This document shows, piece by piece, positions 1-8,817 of a DNA stretch of 64,000 bases. Source of the DNA: Tritonibacter multivorans. GTDB lineage: Bacteria > Pseudomonadota > Alphaproteobacteria > Rhodobacterales > Rhodobacteraceae. The stretch covers positions 176,729-240,728 of the forward strand of contig NZ_CYSD01000014.1 of assembly GCF_001458415.1 (NCBI RefSeq). Reading direction: 5' to 3'. Under the pieces are notes generated by a model. The model saw nothing but the letters and a program-made list of their open reading frames with translations. It searched no databases and was not told the origin of the DNA. Position 1 is the first letter of the stretch; each line of letters begins with the position of its first letter. Made by a program: the position numbers and the translations under genes.

Positions 1-1140
1 CAAATCAATGAATTCGCACCTGCGGATGCGATCATCGGTTCGTCCACTTCGGGGTTCAAACCGTCCGAGCTGAACGAAGGCGGCGACACCCGTGTGATTG
101 TGGCGCATCCGTTCAACCCGGTCTATCTGCTGCCGCTGATCGAACTGGTGGGCGATGCAGCGATCTGCGCCAAGGCAGGCGACATCCTGCGGTCGGTTGG
201 CTGTTTCCCGCTGACCGTGCGCAAGGAAATCGACGCCCATATTGCCGACCGCCTGCTGGAGGCCGTGTGGCGCGAGGGGCTGTGGCTGATCAAGGACGGG
301 ATCTGCACCACGGAAGAGCTGGACGAGGCGATCCGCATGGGCTTTGGCCTGCGGTGGGCGCAGATGGGTCTGTTTGAAACCTACCGGATTGCCGGCGGTG
401 AAGCGGGCATGAAGCATTTCATGGCGCAGTTCGGCCCGGCGCTGGAATGGCCCTGGACCAAGCTGATGGACGTACCGGAGTTCACCGATGAGCTGGTGGA
501 CCTGATCGCAGATCAGTCGGATGCGCAATCGGGGCATATGTCGATCCGCGCGCTGGAACGCCTGCGCGATGACAATCTGGTGGGCATGATGCGCGCGTTG
601 AAGAAATCGGGCACCGGGGCAGGGGGCGTGTTGAACGCCCACGAGGCCCTGCTGCCGACCGCCCCGCAAGGGGATCTGCCGGTCACCGTGGACCGCGTCA
701 TTCCGCAAAGCTGGACGGACTACAACGGCCATATGAACGAGGCGCATTACCTCGAGGTTTCGGCGCAGGCGACCGACCGTTTCATGGAGATGATTGGGGC
801 CGATGCCGACTATGTGGCGGCGGGCAAAAGTTATTTCACCGTGGAAAACCACATTCGCTATCTGGACGAGATGCACGCAGGCGAAGCCGCAAAGGTCACC
901 ACGCAGGTGCTGGCCGGTGCGGGGAAGAAAATGCATCTGTTCCACAGTCTGCTGAAAGCCGATGGCAGCGTGGCCGCCACCGTGGAAACCCTGCTGCTGC
1001 ATATGGATCTGACGGCGCGCAAGACCAGCGTGCCGGATGACCCCGTGGCAGCGGCGCTGGCGACCTATGCAAGCGCCCACGAAACCCTGCCCCTGCCGGA
1101 TGGCGCAGGGCGTCATGTGGGGCAGAGAGACCCCTCCTGA
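1..1140 (+). CDS. lcdH: L-carnitine dehydrogenase fused to thioesterase (5' partial)
   Basis: Frame 1 is open from the first base, so the N-terminal Rossmann part lies outside the window. The visible part begins in the 3-hydroxyacyl-CoA dehydrogenase fold, including the VAHPFNPVYLLPLIE stretch typical of carnitine dehydrogenases. It continues through the all-helical dimerisation domain. After a linker, a hot-dog 4HBT thioesterase domain follows, with the active-site-like WTDYNGHMNEAHY motif. In the family, L-carnitine is oxidised to 3-dehydrocarnitine with NAD, and the fused thioesterase acts on betainyl-CoA in the route to glycine betaine. The convergent GlxA-type regulator and the acyl-CoA genes beyond it fit carnitine catabolism. 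A strong terminator follows the stop codon. Family and fusion are clear; the substrate is inferred. Confidence 0.9.
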   Translation, partial: QINEFAPADAIIGSSTSGFKPSELNEGGDTRVIVAHPFNPVYLLPLIELVGDAAICAKAGDILRSVGCFPLTVRKEIDAHIADRLLEAVWREGLWLIKDGICTTEELDEAIRMGFGLRWAQMGLFETYRIAGGEAGMKHFMAQFGPALEWPWTKLMDVPEFTDELVDLIADQSDAQSGHMSIRALERLRDDNLVGMMRALKKSGTGAGGVLNAHEALLPTAPQGDLPVTVDRVIPQSWTDYNGHMNEAHYLEVSAQATDRFMEMIGADADYVAAGKSYFTVENHIRYLDEMHAGEAAKVTTQVLAGAGKKMHLFHSLLKADGSVAATVETLLLHMDLTARKTSVPDDPVAAALATYASAHETLPLPDGAGRHVGQRDPS

Positions 1141-1165
1141 TCCGCACGTATGGACGGGAAACTCC

Positions 1166-1202
1166 CCCCGGCACCTTTGCCCGAAGGTGCCGGGGTTTTT
1201 TG
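1166..1202 (+). terminator. Rho-independent terminator after lcdH
   Basis: A perfect 12-bp stem (CCCCGGCACCTT at 1166-1177, AAGGTGCCGGGG at 1184-1195) has a 6-nt loop and is followed by a T-tract at 1196-1202. It lies between the dehydrogenase stop and the convergent regulator stop, so it ends the plus-strand transcript. Confidence 0.93.
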
Positions 1203-1214
1203 TTTGTGCCTGCC

Positions 1215-2138
1215 TTACCAGGCCTCGCCCTTGCGCAGCTGGCGCGGGGTGCAGCCGAATTGGACCTTGAAGGCGCGGGTCAGGGCGCTGGCGTTCTCGT
1301 AGCCGCAGCGGCCTGCGATCTCGGCCACGGTTTGGTCCGTTTCGGCCACCAGTTTACGCGCAAGGTTCAGCCGCAGCCGCCGGTAAATTGCGTTTGGCGT
1401 GCCTTGCAGTTCGGCCTGCATGCGCACCTCGAGCAGTTTCTGGCTGCACCCCATGCGGCGCGCGATTTCAGCAATCGGCAGGGGGCTTTCCAGATTGTCC
1501 TGCATCAGATGCAGCACCCGGTCGACCATGCGGCCGCCGGGGCTGGGGGCAAGGGTAAAGGCGCGGGCGGAGGCTTCGGTCATGAATATCTGCGCCACCT
1601 CTACGGTGATAAGCGGGCCGTGGGCCTCTCCGATCAGCGCCATCACCAGATCAAAGGCCGCCATGGCGCCGGAACAGGTGATCCGGTCGCCGCTGATCAC
1701 ATATCGCGCGCGCAGGGCGTCGATGTCGGGAAAGGTTTCCTCAAAACTGGCCAGTTCCTCCCAATGGATCGTGGCCTGATGCCCGTCCAGAAGCCCCGCC
1801 CGCGCCAGAAGCCAGCTGCCGGTGTCAAAGCCTGCGAGCTGGGTGTAGCGGCTGCGTGCCTGTTGCAGGGGGCGGGTGACGGCGCGGTTGTCGAGGTCGC
1901 GAAAGCCATAGGACGGCATCACGATCAGCAGATCCCCGCCGCCATCCGACAGCGCGCCGTGGGGGGTGACCGAAAGCCCGCTGGAGCTGACGGCAGGCGC
2001 GCCATCCAGTGTCAGGAATCGCCAGTTGTACAATATGCGCCGCGCCACGGTATTGGCCGCGCGCAGGGGTTCCACCGTATTGGCGAGGCAGTGATTGGAG
2101 AAATTGTCGAAAAGCAAAAGGTCAAATTGCTGCGCCAT
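1215..2138 (-). CDS. GlxA-family AraC-type regulator (CdhR-like)
   Basis: About 307 residues. The N-terminal half is a DJ-1/PfpI (GATase1-like) domain starting MAQQFDLLLFDNFSNHCLANTV. The C-terminal 100 residues carry the double AraC helix-turn-helix (IAEIARRMGCSQKLLEVRM and AEIAGRCGYENASALTRAFKVQFG). I chose the ATG at 2138 rather than the upstream extension because AGGAAA lies about 8 nt before it and the family normally starts here. Members of this group include CdhR and GbdR, which control carnitine and betaine genes. Its position between the carnitine dehydrogenase and a divergent acyl-CoA operon makes a carnitine-responsive activator the best guess. The effector cannot be read from sequence. 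Confidence 0.88.
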   Translation of the reverse strand: MAQQFDLLLFDNFSNHCLANTVEPLRAANTVARRILYNWRFLTLDGAPAVSSSGLSVTPHGALSDGGGDLLIVMPSYGFRDLDNRAVTRPLQQARSRYTQLAGFDTGSWLLARAGLLDGHQATIHWEELASFEETFPDIDALRARYVISGDRITCSGAMAAFDLVMALIGEAHGPLITVEVAQIFMTEASARAFTLAPSPGGRMVDRVLHLMQDNLESPLPIAEIARRMGCSQKLLEVRMQAELQGTPNAIYRRLRLNLARKLVAETDQTVAEIAGRCGYENASALTRAFKVQFGCTPRQLRKGEAW

Positions 2139-2241
2139 CTGGGTGTTTCCTGCGATTTCTGCACGAAAACTATCCAAGTCTGCACGGTGTGCCAAGGCAA
2201 GAGGTGCTCTGCTGTGAAAAACGAAGACAGGAGCCTACCCC
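2139..2241. promoter_or_regulatory. Divergent promoter region between AraC regulator and acyl-CoA operon
   Basis: This 103-bp space separates the divergent starts of the GlxA-type regulator and the acyl-CoA dehydrogenase. It must hold both promoters and probably the regulator's operator. I see a ribosome binding site (AGGAG near 2231) for the plus-strand gene but no clear long palindrome. Confidence 0.5.
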
Positions 2242-3402
2242 ATGCATTTTGGCCTGAGTGAAGAACAAGAGATGATCGTCTCGACCGTCCGCAGTTTTGT
2301 GGAGAACGAGATTTACCCCCATGAGGCCGAGGTGGAGCGCACCGGCCATGTGCCCCACGAACTGGGTGAAGAGATCAAGCGCAAGTGCATTGATCTGGGG
2401 TTTTACGCGACCAATTTCCCGGAAGAGGTCGGCGGCGGTGGTCTGAGCCATTTTGACTTCACGCTGGTGGAACGCGAACTTGGCCGGGGGTCGATGGCGC
2501 TGACCCATTTCTTTGGCCGTCCGCAGAACATCCTGATGGCCTGCAACAAAGAGCAGCGCGAACGCTATCTGCTGCCTGCGGTGCGCGGGGAGCGTATGGA
2601 CGCGCTGGCGATGACCGAACCGGATGCGGGGTCGGACGTGCGTGGCATGAAATGTCAGGCGGTGCGCGATGGCGGCGACTGGGTGGTCAATGGATCTAAA
2701 CACTTTATCTCGGGGGCGGAGCACGCGGATTTCTTCATTGTGTTCATCGCCACTGGTGAAGATGACACGCCCAAGGGCCCGAAGAAACGCATCACCACCT
2801 TCCTTGTGGACCGCGACACCCCCGGTTTTGAAGTGCGCGATGGCTATAATTCGGTCAGCCACAAGGGTTACAAGAACTACATCCTGACCTTTGACGACTG
2901 CCGCCTGCCGGATGCGCAGGTTCTGGGCGAGGTCGATGGTGGCTTTGCGGTGATGAACGAATGGCTTTATGCCACCCGCCTGACTGTTGCCGCCTTTAGC
3001 GTGGGTCGCGCGCGGCGCTGTTTTGACCATGCGCTGCAGTATTCCGCCGAACGTCAGCAGTTCGGCCAGCCGATTGGCAAGTTTCAGGGCATTGGCTTTC
3101 AGATCGCCGACATGGTCACCGAAATTGACGCCGCTGACTGGCTGACCCTGTCTGCGGCCTGGCGTCTGGATCAGGGGCTTCCGTCAAACCGCGAGATCGC
3201 TTCGGCCAAGCTTTATGCCTCCGAAATGCTGGGGCGGGTCACTGATGCCACGCTGCAGATCTTTGGCGGCATGGGTCTGATGGATGACTTCCCGATCGAA
3301 CGGTTCTGGCGCGATGCAAGGGTCGAGCGGATCTGGGACGGCACCTCGGAAATCCAGCGTCACATCATTTCCCGCGATCTGCTGCGTCCCCTCGGGGCGT
3401 GA
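2242..3402 (+). CDS. Acyl-CoA dehydrogenase, first gene of the carnitine/betaine-CoA operon
   Basis: The 386-residue length is normal for the family. It has the three-domain layout: N-terminal helices, the central beta domain with MTEPDAGSDV around residue 125, and the C-terminal helical domain with RQQFGQPIGKFQ and QIFGGMGL. The loop that usually carries the catalytic Glu (YEGT in medium-chain enzymes) reads IWDGTSEIQ here, so Asp366 takes that place. With a CoA ligase and a CaiD-like hydratase downstream, a role in oxidising gamma-butyrobetainyl-CoA or reducing crotonobetainyl-CoA is plausible, as CaiA does in E. coli. It is not a close CaiA match. The start is supported by AGGAG 7-8 nt upstream. 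Confidence 0.88.
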   Translation: MHFGLSEEQEMIVSTVRSFVENEIYPHEAEVERTGHVPHELGEEIKRKCIDLGFYATNFPEEVGGGGLSHFDFTLVERELGRGSMALTHFFGRPQNILMACNKEQRERYLLPAVRGERMDALAMTEPDAGSDVRGMKCQAVRDGGDWVVNGSKHFISGAEHADFFIVFIATGEDDTPKGPKKRITTFLVDRDTPGFEVRDGYNSVSHKGYKNYILTFDDCRLPDAQVLGEVDGGFAVMNEWLYATRLTVAAFSVGRARRCFDHALQYSAERQQFGQPIGKFQGIGFQIADMVTEIDAADWLTLSAAWRLDQGLPSNREIASAKLYASEMLGRVTDATLQIFGGMGLMDDFPIERFWRDARVERIWDGTSEIQRHIISRDLLRPLGA

Positions 3403-3520
3403 GGCAGCGCCTACGCGGGGATCAAGTTGCTCTGGCGGTGAGGTGTGCGTCTTCCTTGCTCTCACTTCAGCCATGCCTTGCTGCCGGGGCGCCTTGCAAT
3501 AATCGGGCAAAGGACCAGAC

Positions 3521-5533
3521 ATGAAAAAAGATCTGAACAGGCTATTCAAACCCGCCGCTCTTGCGGTGATTGGCGGGGGCGCGTGGTGCGCGCAGGTGAT
3601 CCGCCAGTCGCGCGATATGGGATATACGGGCGAGATCTGGCCCGTGCATCCAAAACAGGCCGAGGTCGAGGGGCTGCAGGCCTATCCTTCCGTCGCGGAT
3701 CTTCCGGGCGTGCCGGATGCGGCCTTTGTTGGCGTCAACCGGCATCTGACGCTGGAGATCGTCGGCGCGCTGTCGGCGATGGGTGCGGGCGGCGCGGTCT
3801 GTTTTGCCAGCGGGTTTTCCGAGGCCGCGGCCGAAGACCAAAGCGGCGATGATCTGCAGGCGCAGCTGGTGGCGGCGGCGGGCGAGATGCCGATTTTGGG
3901 GCCGAACTGCTATGGGTTTATCAATGCGCTGGATGGCGCTTTGCTGTGGCCGGATCAACATGGCTGTACCCGCGTGGATCGCGGTGTTGCGATCCTGACG
4001 CAAAGTTCCAATATTGCCATCAACCTGACCATGCAGAAGCGCAGGTTACCGGTGGCTTATACCGTGACCTGCGGGAACATGGCGCAGACCAGCCAGGCCG
4101 AGGCGGCGCTGGCGCTGTTGGATGATCCGCGCGTGACGGCGATTGGCCTGCACATCGAAGGCTTCGGCGATCTGCGCGGCTGGGAGGCGCTGGCGGCGGC
4201 GGCACATGCAAAAGACATCCCGTTGGTGGCGCTGAAGGTTGGCGCCTCTGAGCAGGCGCAAAAAGCCACCGTGTCGCATACCGCATCGCTGGCGGGCAGT
4301 GATGCAGGCGCGCAGGCGTTTTTGGATCGGCTGGGAATTGCGCGGGTGCCGTCACTGCCAGCCTTCCTTGAGACCCTGAAACTGCTGCATGTCCATGGGC
4401 GGCTGGAGGCGGCACAGATTGCCTCGATCAGCTGTTCGGGGGGCGAAGCAAGCCTGATTGCCGACATGGCGCTGCCGCATGGGGTGACGTTTCCGGCCCT
4501 TGAGGATGGCCAGAAAACCCACCTGCGCGCTGCGCTTGGCCCCATGGTCGCGTTGAGCAACCCCTTGGATTACCACACCTATATCTGGCGTGATGAGGCC
4601 GCGATGACGCAGGCCTGGTCCGGCATGACCGGTCCCGAGATCGCGATGACCCTGTCGATTGTCGACTATCCGACCACCGATCCGACCGACTGGCATGTGG
4701 CCACACGGGCGGCCTGCAATGTGCGGGCGCAGACCGGGGCGGGCTTTGGCGTGGTGGCCACCCTGCCCGAGCTGATGCCTCAGGAGACCGCCACTGATCT
4801 GATCGCCGGCGGGGTGGTGCCTTTTATGGGCCTGGAGGAGGCGCTGGTGGCCATCAAGGCGGCCAGTCAGATCGCTGCGCCATCCACCCTGCCGGTGGCC
4901 TTGCCCGGACAGGTCGCCCCCGATCACACGCTGACCGAAGGCGAGGCGAAAGCTGCGCTTGCGGGCTATGGCGTGCCGGTGCCGCAGTTCCGGCTGACCA
5001 CAGCTGACACCATCGCGGTCGATGCCGCCGATCTGACCGCACCTTTTGCGATCAAGGGCGTGGGACTGGCGCATAAATCGGAACATGGGGCGGTGCGACT
5101 GGGCATCAGCGCTGAGGACGCCCCCAAAGTTGCGGCTGAAATTGGCACCGACCAGATCCTGATCGAGGAAATGGCAAGCGGCGCACTGGCAGAGCTGCTG
5201 GTGGGTGTCACCCGTGACCCGGCCCATGGCTATGTGCTGACCGTGGGGGCCGGGGGGGTGCTGACGGAGGTGCTGCGCGACACGGCATCGCTGTTGTTGC
5301 CCAGCACCCGCGCCGAGATTGACGCCGCCCTTGACCGGCTGAACTGCGCCCCGATCCTGCGTGGCTATCGCGGCAAACCACCGGTGGCGCGCGCGGCGCT
5401 CTTGGACGCGATCGAGGCCGTGTCGGCCTATGTCTTGGAAAATGCCGAGACCCTCGGTGAAGTTGAAATCAATCCGCTCATCTGTACTGCTGACCGTGTG
5501 GTTGCAGTTGATGCGCTTATTCGAAAGGGCTGA
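3521..5533 (+). CDS. ADP-forming acyl-CoA synthetase (acetate-CoA ligase ADP-forming family)
   Basis: A 670-residue single-chain NDP-forming acyl-CoA synthetase. Residues 1-130 are a CoA-binding domain. Residues ~150-450 are succinyl-CoA-ligase-like domains with the SHTASLAGSD motif, whose His is phosphorylated in this family. The ATP-grasp domain covers the last ~220 residues (KGVGLAHKSEHGAV, GVTRDPAHGYVLTVGAGGVLTEV). It presumably activates a carboxylate such as carnitine, crotonobetaine or gamma-butyrobetaine. It would thus replace the AMP-forming CaiC or the CoA-transferase CaiB of the E. coli system. It is followed after 3 nt by the CaiD-like gene, so both are one transcript. The substrate is inferred from context only. 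Confidence 0.85.
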   Translation: MKKDLNRLFKPAALAVIGGGAWCAQVIRQSRDMGYTGEIWPVHPKQAEVEGLQAYPSVADLPGVPDAAFVGVNRHLTLEIVGALSAMGAGGAVCFASGFSEAAAEDQSGDDLQAQLVAAAGEMPILGPNCYGFINALDGALLWPDQHGCTRVDRGVAILTQSSNIAINLTMQKRRLPVAYTVTCGNMAQTSQAEAALALLDDPRVTAIGLHIEGFGDLRGWEALAAAAHAKDIPLVALKVGASEQAQKATVSHTASLAGSDAGAQAFLDRLGIARVPSLPAFLETLKLLHVHGRLEAAQIASISCSGGEASLIADMALPHGVTFPALEDGQKTHLRAALGPMVALSNPLDYHTYIWRDEAAMTQAWSGMTGPEIAMTLSIVDYPTTDPTDWHVATRAACNVRAQTGAGFGVVATLPELMPQETATDLIAGGVVPFMGLEEALVAIKAASQIAAPSTLPVALPGQVAPDHTLTEGEAKAALAGYGVPVPQFRLTTADTIAVDAADLTAPFAIKGVGLAHKSEHGAVRLGISAEDAPKVAAEIGTDQILIEEMASGALAELLVGVTRDPAHGYVLTVGAGGVLTEVLRDTASLLLPSTRAEIDAALDRLNCAPILRGYRGKPPVARAALLDAIEAVSAYVLENAETLGEVEINPLICTADRVVAVDALIRKG

Positions 5534-5536
5534 CAG

Positions 5537-6316
5537 ATGTCTCCGATCAAAACCCGCCGTGATGGCGCGATCTTCGAGGTCATCCTCGACCGTCCGAAAG
5601 CAAATGCCATTGATCTGGCCACCAGCCGGGTCATGGGCGAGGCTTTTGCCGAATTCCGCGACGACCCAGAGCTGCGCGTGGCGATCCTGACTGGCGCGGG
5701 CGAAAAATTCTTCTGCCCCGGCTGGGATCTGAAGGCGGCTGCGGGCGGCGATGCGGTGGATGGCGACTATGGCGTGGGCGGCTTTGGCGGCCTGCAGGAA
5801 CTGCGCGATCTGAACAAACCGGTGATTGCGGCGGTCAATGGCATCGCCTGCGGTGGCGGGCTGGAGCTGGCGCTGTCGGCGGATATGATCCTTGCCGCCG
5901 ATCACGCCACCTTTGCCCTGCCAGAGATCCGGTCTGGCACGGTTGCCGATGCGGCCAGCATCAAATTGCCCAAGCGCATCCCCTATCACATCGCGATGGA
6001 ACTGCTGCTGACCGGGCGCTGGTTTGACGCCGAAGAAGCCCATCGCTGGGGGCTGGTGAATGAAATCATCGCGCCCGATCAGCTGATGGATCGCGCCTGG
6101 GAGCTGGCGCGGCTCTTGGCCTCGGGGCCGCCGCTGGTTTATGCGGCGATCAAAGAGGTGGTGCGCGACGCCGAAGACAGCAAATTCCAGGACGCGATGA
6201 ATCGGATCACCACGCGCCAGCTGCGCACGGTTGATGTTCTTTATGGCAGCGAGGATCAGCTGGAGGGCGCGCGGGCCTTTGCCGAAAAGCGCGATCCGGT
6301 CTGGAAAGGGCGCTGA
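5537..6316 (+). CDS. caiD: Carnitinyl-CoA dehydratase / crotonobetainyl-CoA hydratase (CaiD-like)
   Basis: 259 residues of the crotonase fold. It aligns by eye almost end to end with E. coli CaiD, including DRPKANAID near the N-terminus, the GAGEKFF..GWDLKAA oxyanion-hole segment, and the terminal FAEKRDPVWKGR. Glu110 and Glu130 match the two catalytic glutamates of CaiD (Glu111 and Glu131). The reaction is reversible hydration of crotonobetainyl-CoA to L-carnitinyl-CoA. It starts 3 nt after the CoA synthetase stop. Together with the carnitine dehydrogenase at the left edge it would link gamma-butyrobetaine or crotonobetaine to glycine betaine. Confidence 0.88.
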   Translation: MSPIKTRRDGAIFEVILDRPKANAIDLATSRVMGEAFAEFRDDPELRVAILTGAGEKFFCPGWDLKAAAGGDAVDGDYGVGGFGGLQELRDLNKPVIAAVNGIACGGGLELALSADMILAADHATFALPEIRSGTVADAASIKLPKRIPYHIAMELLLTGRWFDAEEAHRWGLVNEIIAPDQLMDRAWELARLLASGPPLVYAAIKEVVRDAEDSKFQDAMNRITTRQLRTVDVLYGSEDQLEGARAFAEKRDPVWKGR

Positions 6317-6365
6317 GGTCTCGGGCTTTTTTGGATGAAAACAAAGGCCTTTAGGCCTGCAAATA

Positions 6366-6389
6366 TTCTGGGCGGTTTTCCGCCCGGAA
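6366..6389 (+). terminator. Possible terminator hairpin after caiD
   Basis: TTCTGGGCGG (6366-6375) and CCGCCCGGAA (6380-6389) pair over 10 bp with one G-U and a TTTT loop. There is no T-tract behind it, so it may be a weak or Rho-assisted terminator or an mRNA end. The rest of 6317-6557 shows no gene. Confidence 0.5.
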
Positions 6390-6557
6390 TAGGCGGATAA
6401 ATTCCGAAAATCAAAATCTAATGAAAATCCAGACTTGACGGCGGCTTTTGGACAATTGGCCCTTGGCGGGCGCCTCATATTGCGACACATTTGTAAAAGG
6501 CAAATCCCCATGCCTTTCGATTTTAAGTTTCCTCTGTGTTGTTAACGAGGTCCAGTT

Positions 6558-8765
6558 ATGTTCAATTCTCCCTCTCTTGACCGTTTGTTGCCCTTTGGGG
6601 CTGGCGCGCCTGCCCTGCTCGCCCCCGGTCGTACCGAAGCCGAAGATCTGAAGTTTGTCCGCGGGTTTAAGGAGGTCTCAAACCCTCATGCCTCGGGCAA
6701 GGCCTTTGCGCAGGCCAATGGCGATCAATCCCTGATGCGCGGGCAGTTTGATGGGCCCGAAGGCTATTATGATCTGACCTTTGGCTATTTTGATGAAACT
6801 GATGGCGTGTCGCAGATGGCGATCCTGCTGAACGGGACGGTTCTGGATCAGTTCCTCTGGGACAGTCCGGACGGTGATGAGATCGCCACGCGCAACAGCC
6901 GCGCCGAACACGAGATCAAGTCGATCTACCTCAAACCCGGCGATCGTCTGGCGTTTGAAGGCTGGGCTGACGGGCGGGAACCGCTGCGCAGTGACTATAT
7001 CGACCTGACGCCCGGCTCAGAGCCCGATGATCCGCCTGATGATCCACCGGACGACCCTCCGGATGACCCAGATCCCGGCAATTCTTTCCGGGTGGAGGCC
7101 GAGACATTAGAGATCCTGTCGGGACTGCGCGTGGTCAACAATCGCGCAGCCTCGGGGGATGCGTATTTGCAGTCCAAAGGCAGTTCGCCCGCCAATCCCG
7201 GTCGGGCGGTCTATGTCGTCGAAGAGGACGGCCGGTTTGACCTGACCCTTGGCTATTACGACGAAAGCGATGGCGTTTCGTTTCTGCGGATCCTGCTGAA
7301 CGGCGAAGAGATCGACAGTTTCGACTGGGACGCAGACACCGGCCAGAAGCTGGCCAATGCAAAGAGCCTCGTGGAACGCACGTTGGAGGGGCTGGACCTG
7401 GAAGAGGACGATGAAATCGTGCTGGAGGGCTATGCCAATGGTGGCGAGCCGCTGCGCATTGATTACCTGCAGTTTGACCCGGCCGCAGGCGGTGATCCTG
7501 ACCCTGATCCTGACCCTGATCCTGATCCGGACCCAACGCCCGAAGACCTGCCCGATCTGTGGTATCAGGATGCGGGCGAGGTGAAGCTGGCCCTGAACCT
7601 GGGTGGGGACAGCGACAGTTTTGCGTTCGAGGAACGCGCAACCGGCATCACGGTTGGGGCGCTGGGTATTGTGGCGGCGGATTTTGACGACGATGGCGAT
7701 GTCGATTTCCTCAATAGCGAGTTGATCGACCTGCTGGTGAACCCCAGCACCGACGAGATCGAGCTGACCTTTGCCGTGACGGTTCTGGAAAACGACGGGG
7801 ACGGCAACTTCAGCGAAGGCACCCGGTCGGAGATCGAGATTGCCCCGGCCTCTGGCGCGCAGTTCTTTGACGGCAGCGTTGAGCAGAACTTTACCCTGCT
7901 GGCAGCAGGCGATCTGACCGGCGACGGAATTGCCGATGTCTATGCCAGCGAAGGGCTGGGGGGCACGTCTTACTTCCTTGAAAACGATGGCAATGGCGGC
8001 TTTAGCCTGCTGTCCGAACTGGCGTTTGTCGATGGCGGCCTGCGCGATGCGGCGCTGATTGGGGATCTGAACGGGGATGCCTTTGGCGATGTGGCGTTGG
8101 CCAGTTCGCTGAATGCAAGCACCGTGCATGTGCTGACCAGCACTGGCGGTGGCACTTACGAGATTGCGTTGAGATCGATCCCAACACCCGAAGACAATGG
8201 CGATCCCAACCTGATCGATCTGGATGGGGATGGCGATACGGATTTTGTCTTTGTGTCCGATGGCGAAGGCGCTGGTATCAGCACCTTCTTCAACGATGGC
8301 AGTGGCGGGCGCCAAGCCGGCACACCCTTTGTCCTGCCCCTGGATCTGGGGGAAAACGGCAACCCCGGATCGGTTGAGGTCGGAGAGTTCGACGGGGATC
8401 CGGGCATAGAGGTCATTGTTGCCGGCGCCCGAGAAGGCGATGCCGACCCGATTGCGCCGGGGCTGAGGATCTTTGATCTGGTAGAGGATGGCAGCGGGCT
8501 GGCCTTTGAGCAGAGCGCGTTTGATCCGTCCATCGTTGGCAATGTGCTGGGGGCGGCGGACTATGACGGGGATGACGATCTGGACCTGCTGCTGGCGGGG
8601 CTGAATTTCTCTGGCACCCACGACCTGCGCCTGTTGCTGAACGATGGCAGCGGTGATTTCACCGATGCTGGTGTGGTCGTGGACCCGTTTGATCCGGGAA
8701 CGCTGACCTTCTTTGGGCCGGCGGTTGGGGTTGAGTTCTTTGACGATCCGCTGATGGTTGCGTGA
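6558..8765 (+). CDS. Acidic FG-GAP/VCBS-type protein with two carbohydrate-binding-like domains
   Basis: 735 residues, very acidic. Two homologous beta-sandwich-like domains lie at about 28-150 and 174-310. They share [LF]DLT.GY[FY]DE[ST]DGVS..ILLNG, then a GEPLR.DY or REPLR.DY stretch, and resemble CBM-type domains. They are joined by a (PPDD)n linker and followed by a seven-fold Asp-Pro linker. The C-terminal ~400 residues are Asp-rich FG-GAP/VCBS repeats (DFDDDGDVDF, DLTGDGIADV, DLNGDAFGDV, DLDGDGDTDF, DYDGDDDLDL), which usually bind calcium and form a beta-propeller. No Sec signal peptide is visible, so export, if any, is by another route. Function unknown; extracellular adhesion or polysaccharide binding is a guess. 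GAGG lies before the ATG. Confidence 0.8.
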   Translation: MFNSPSLDRLLPFGAGAPALLAPGRTEAEDLKFVRGFKEVSNPHASGKAFAQANGDQSLMRGQFDGPEGYYDLTFGYFDETDGVSQMAILLNGTVLDQFLWDSPDGDEIATRNSRAEHEIKSIYLKPGDRLAFEGWADGREPLRSDYIDLTPGSEPDDPPDDPPDDPPDDPDPGNSFRVEAETLEILSGLRVVNNRAASGDAYLQSKGSSPANPGRAVYVVEEDGRFDLTLGYYDESDGVSFLRILLNGEEIDSFDWDADTGQKLANAKSLVERTLEGLDLEEDDEIVLEGYANGGEPLRIDYLQFDPAAGGDPDPDPDPDPDPDPTPEDLPDLWYQDAGEVKLALNLGGDSDSFAFEERATGITVGALGIVAADFDDDGDVDFLNSELIDLLVNPSTDEIELTFAVTVLENDGDGNFSEGTRSEIEIAPASGAQFFDGSVEQNFTLLAAGDLTGDGIADVYASEGLGGTSYFLENDGNGGFSLLSELAFVDGGLRDAALIGDLNGDAFGDVALASSLNASTVHVLTSTGGGTYEIALRSIPTPEDNGDPNLIDLDGDGDTDFVFVSDGEGAGISTFFNDGSGGRQAGTPFVLPLDLGENGNPGSVEVGEFDGDPGIEVIVAGAREGDADPIAPGLRIFDLVEDGSGLAFEQSAFDPSIVGNVLGAADYDGDDDLDLLLAGLNFSGTHDLRLLLNDGSGDFTDAGVVVDPFDPGTLTFFGPAVGVEFFDDPLMVA
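7494..7535 (+). repeat. In-frame Asp-Pro dipeptide repeat
   Basis: Seven GA(T/C)-CC(N) codon pairs form an Asp-Pro linker between the second carbohydrate-binding-like domain and the FG-GAP region. A related Pro-Asp-Asp repeat lies at 7022-7069. Such linkers often vary in copy number. Confidence 0.85.
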
Positions 8766-8817
8766 CCCTCAGCCTGCGCGCCGATTGGAAAACCGGCGCG
8801 CGCCCAAAGGGCTGGGT

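Noticed and set aside
4352..6511. 719-codon open frame on the minus strand
   Set aside because: Antisense to the CoA synthetase and caiD genes, both of which have full motif sets. No domain in the translation.
7022..7069. Repeat array resembling a small CRISPR or minisatellite
   Set aside because: It is an in-frame Pro-Asp-Asp linker inside a coding gene, with no spacers.
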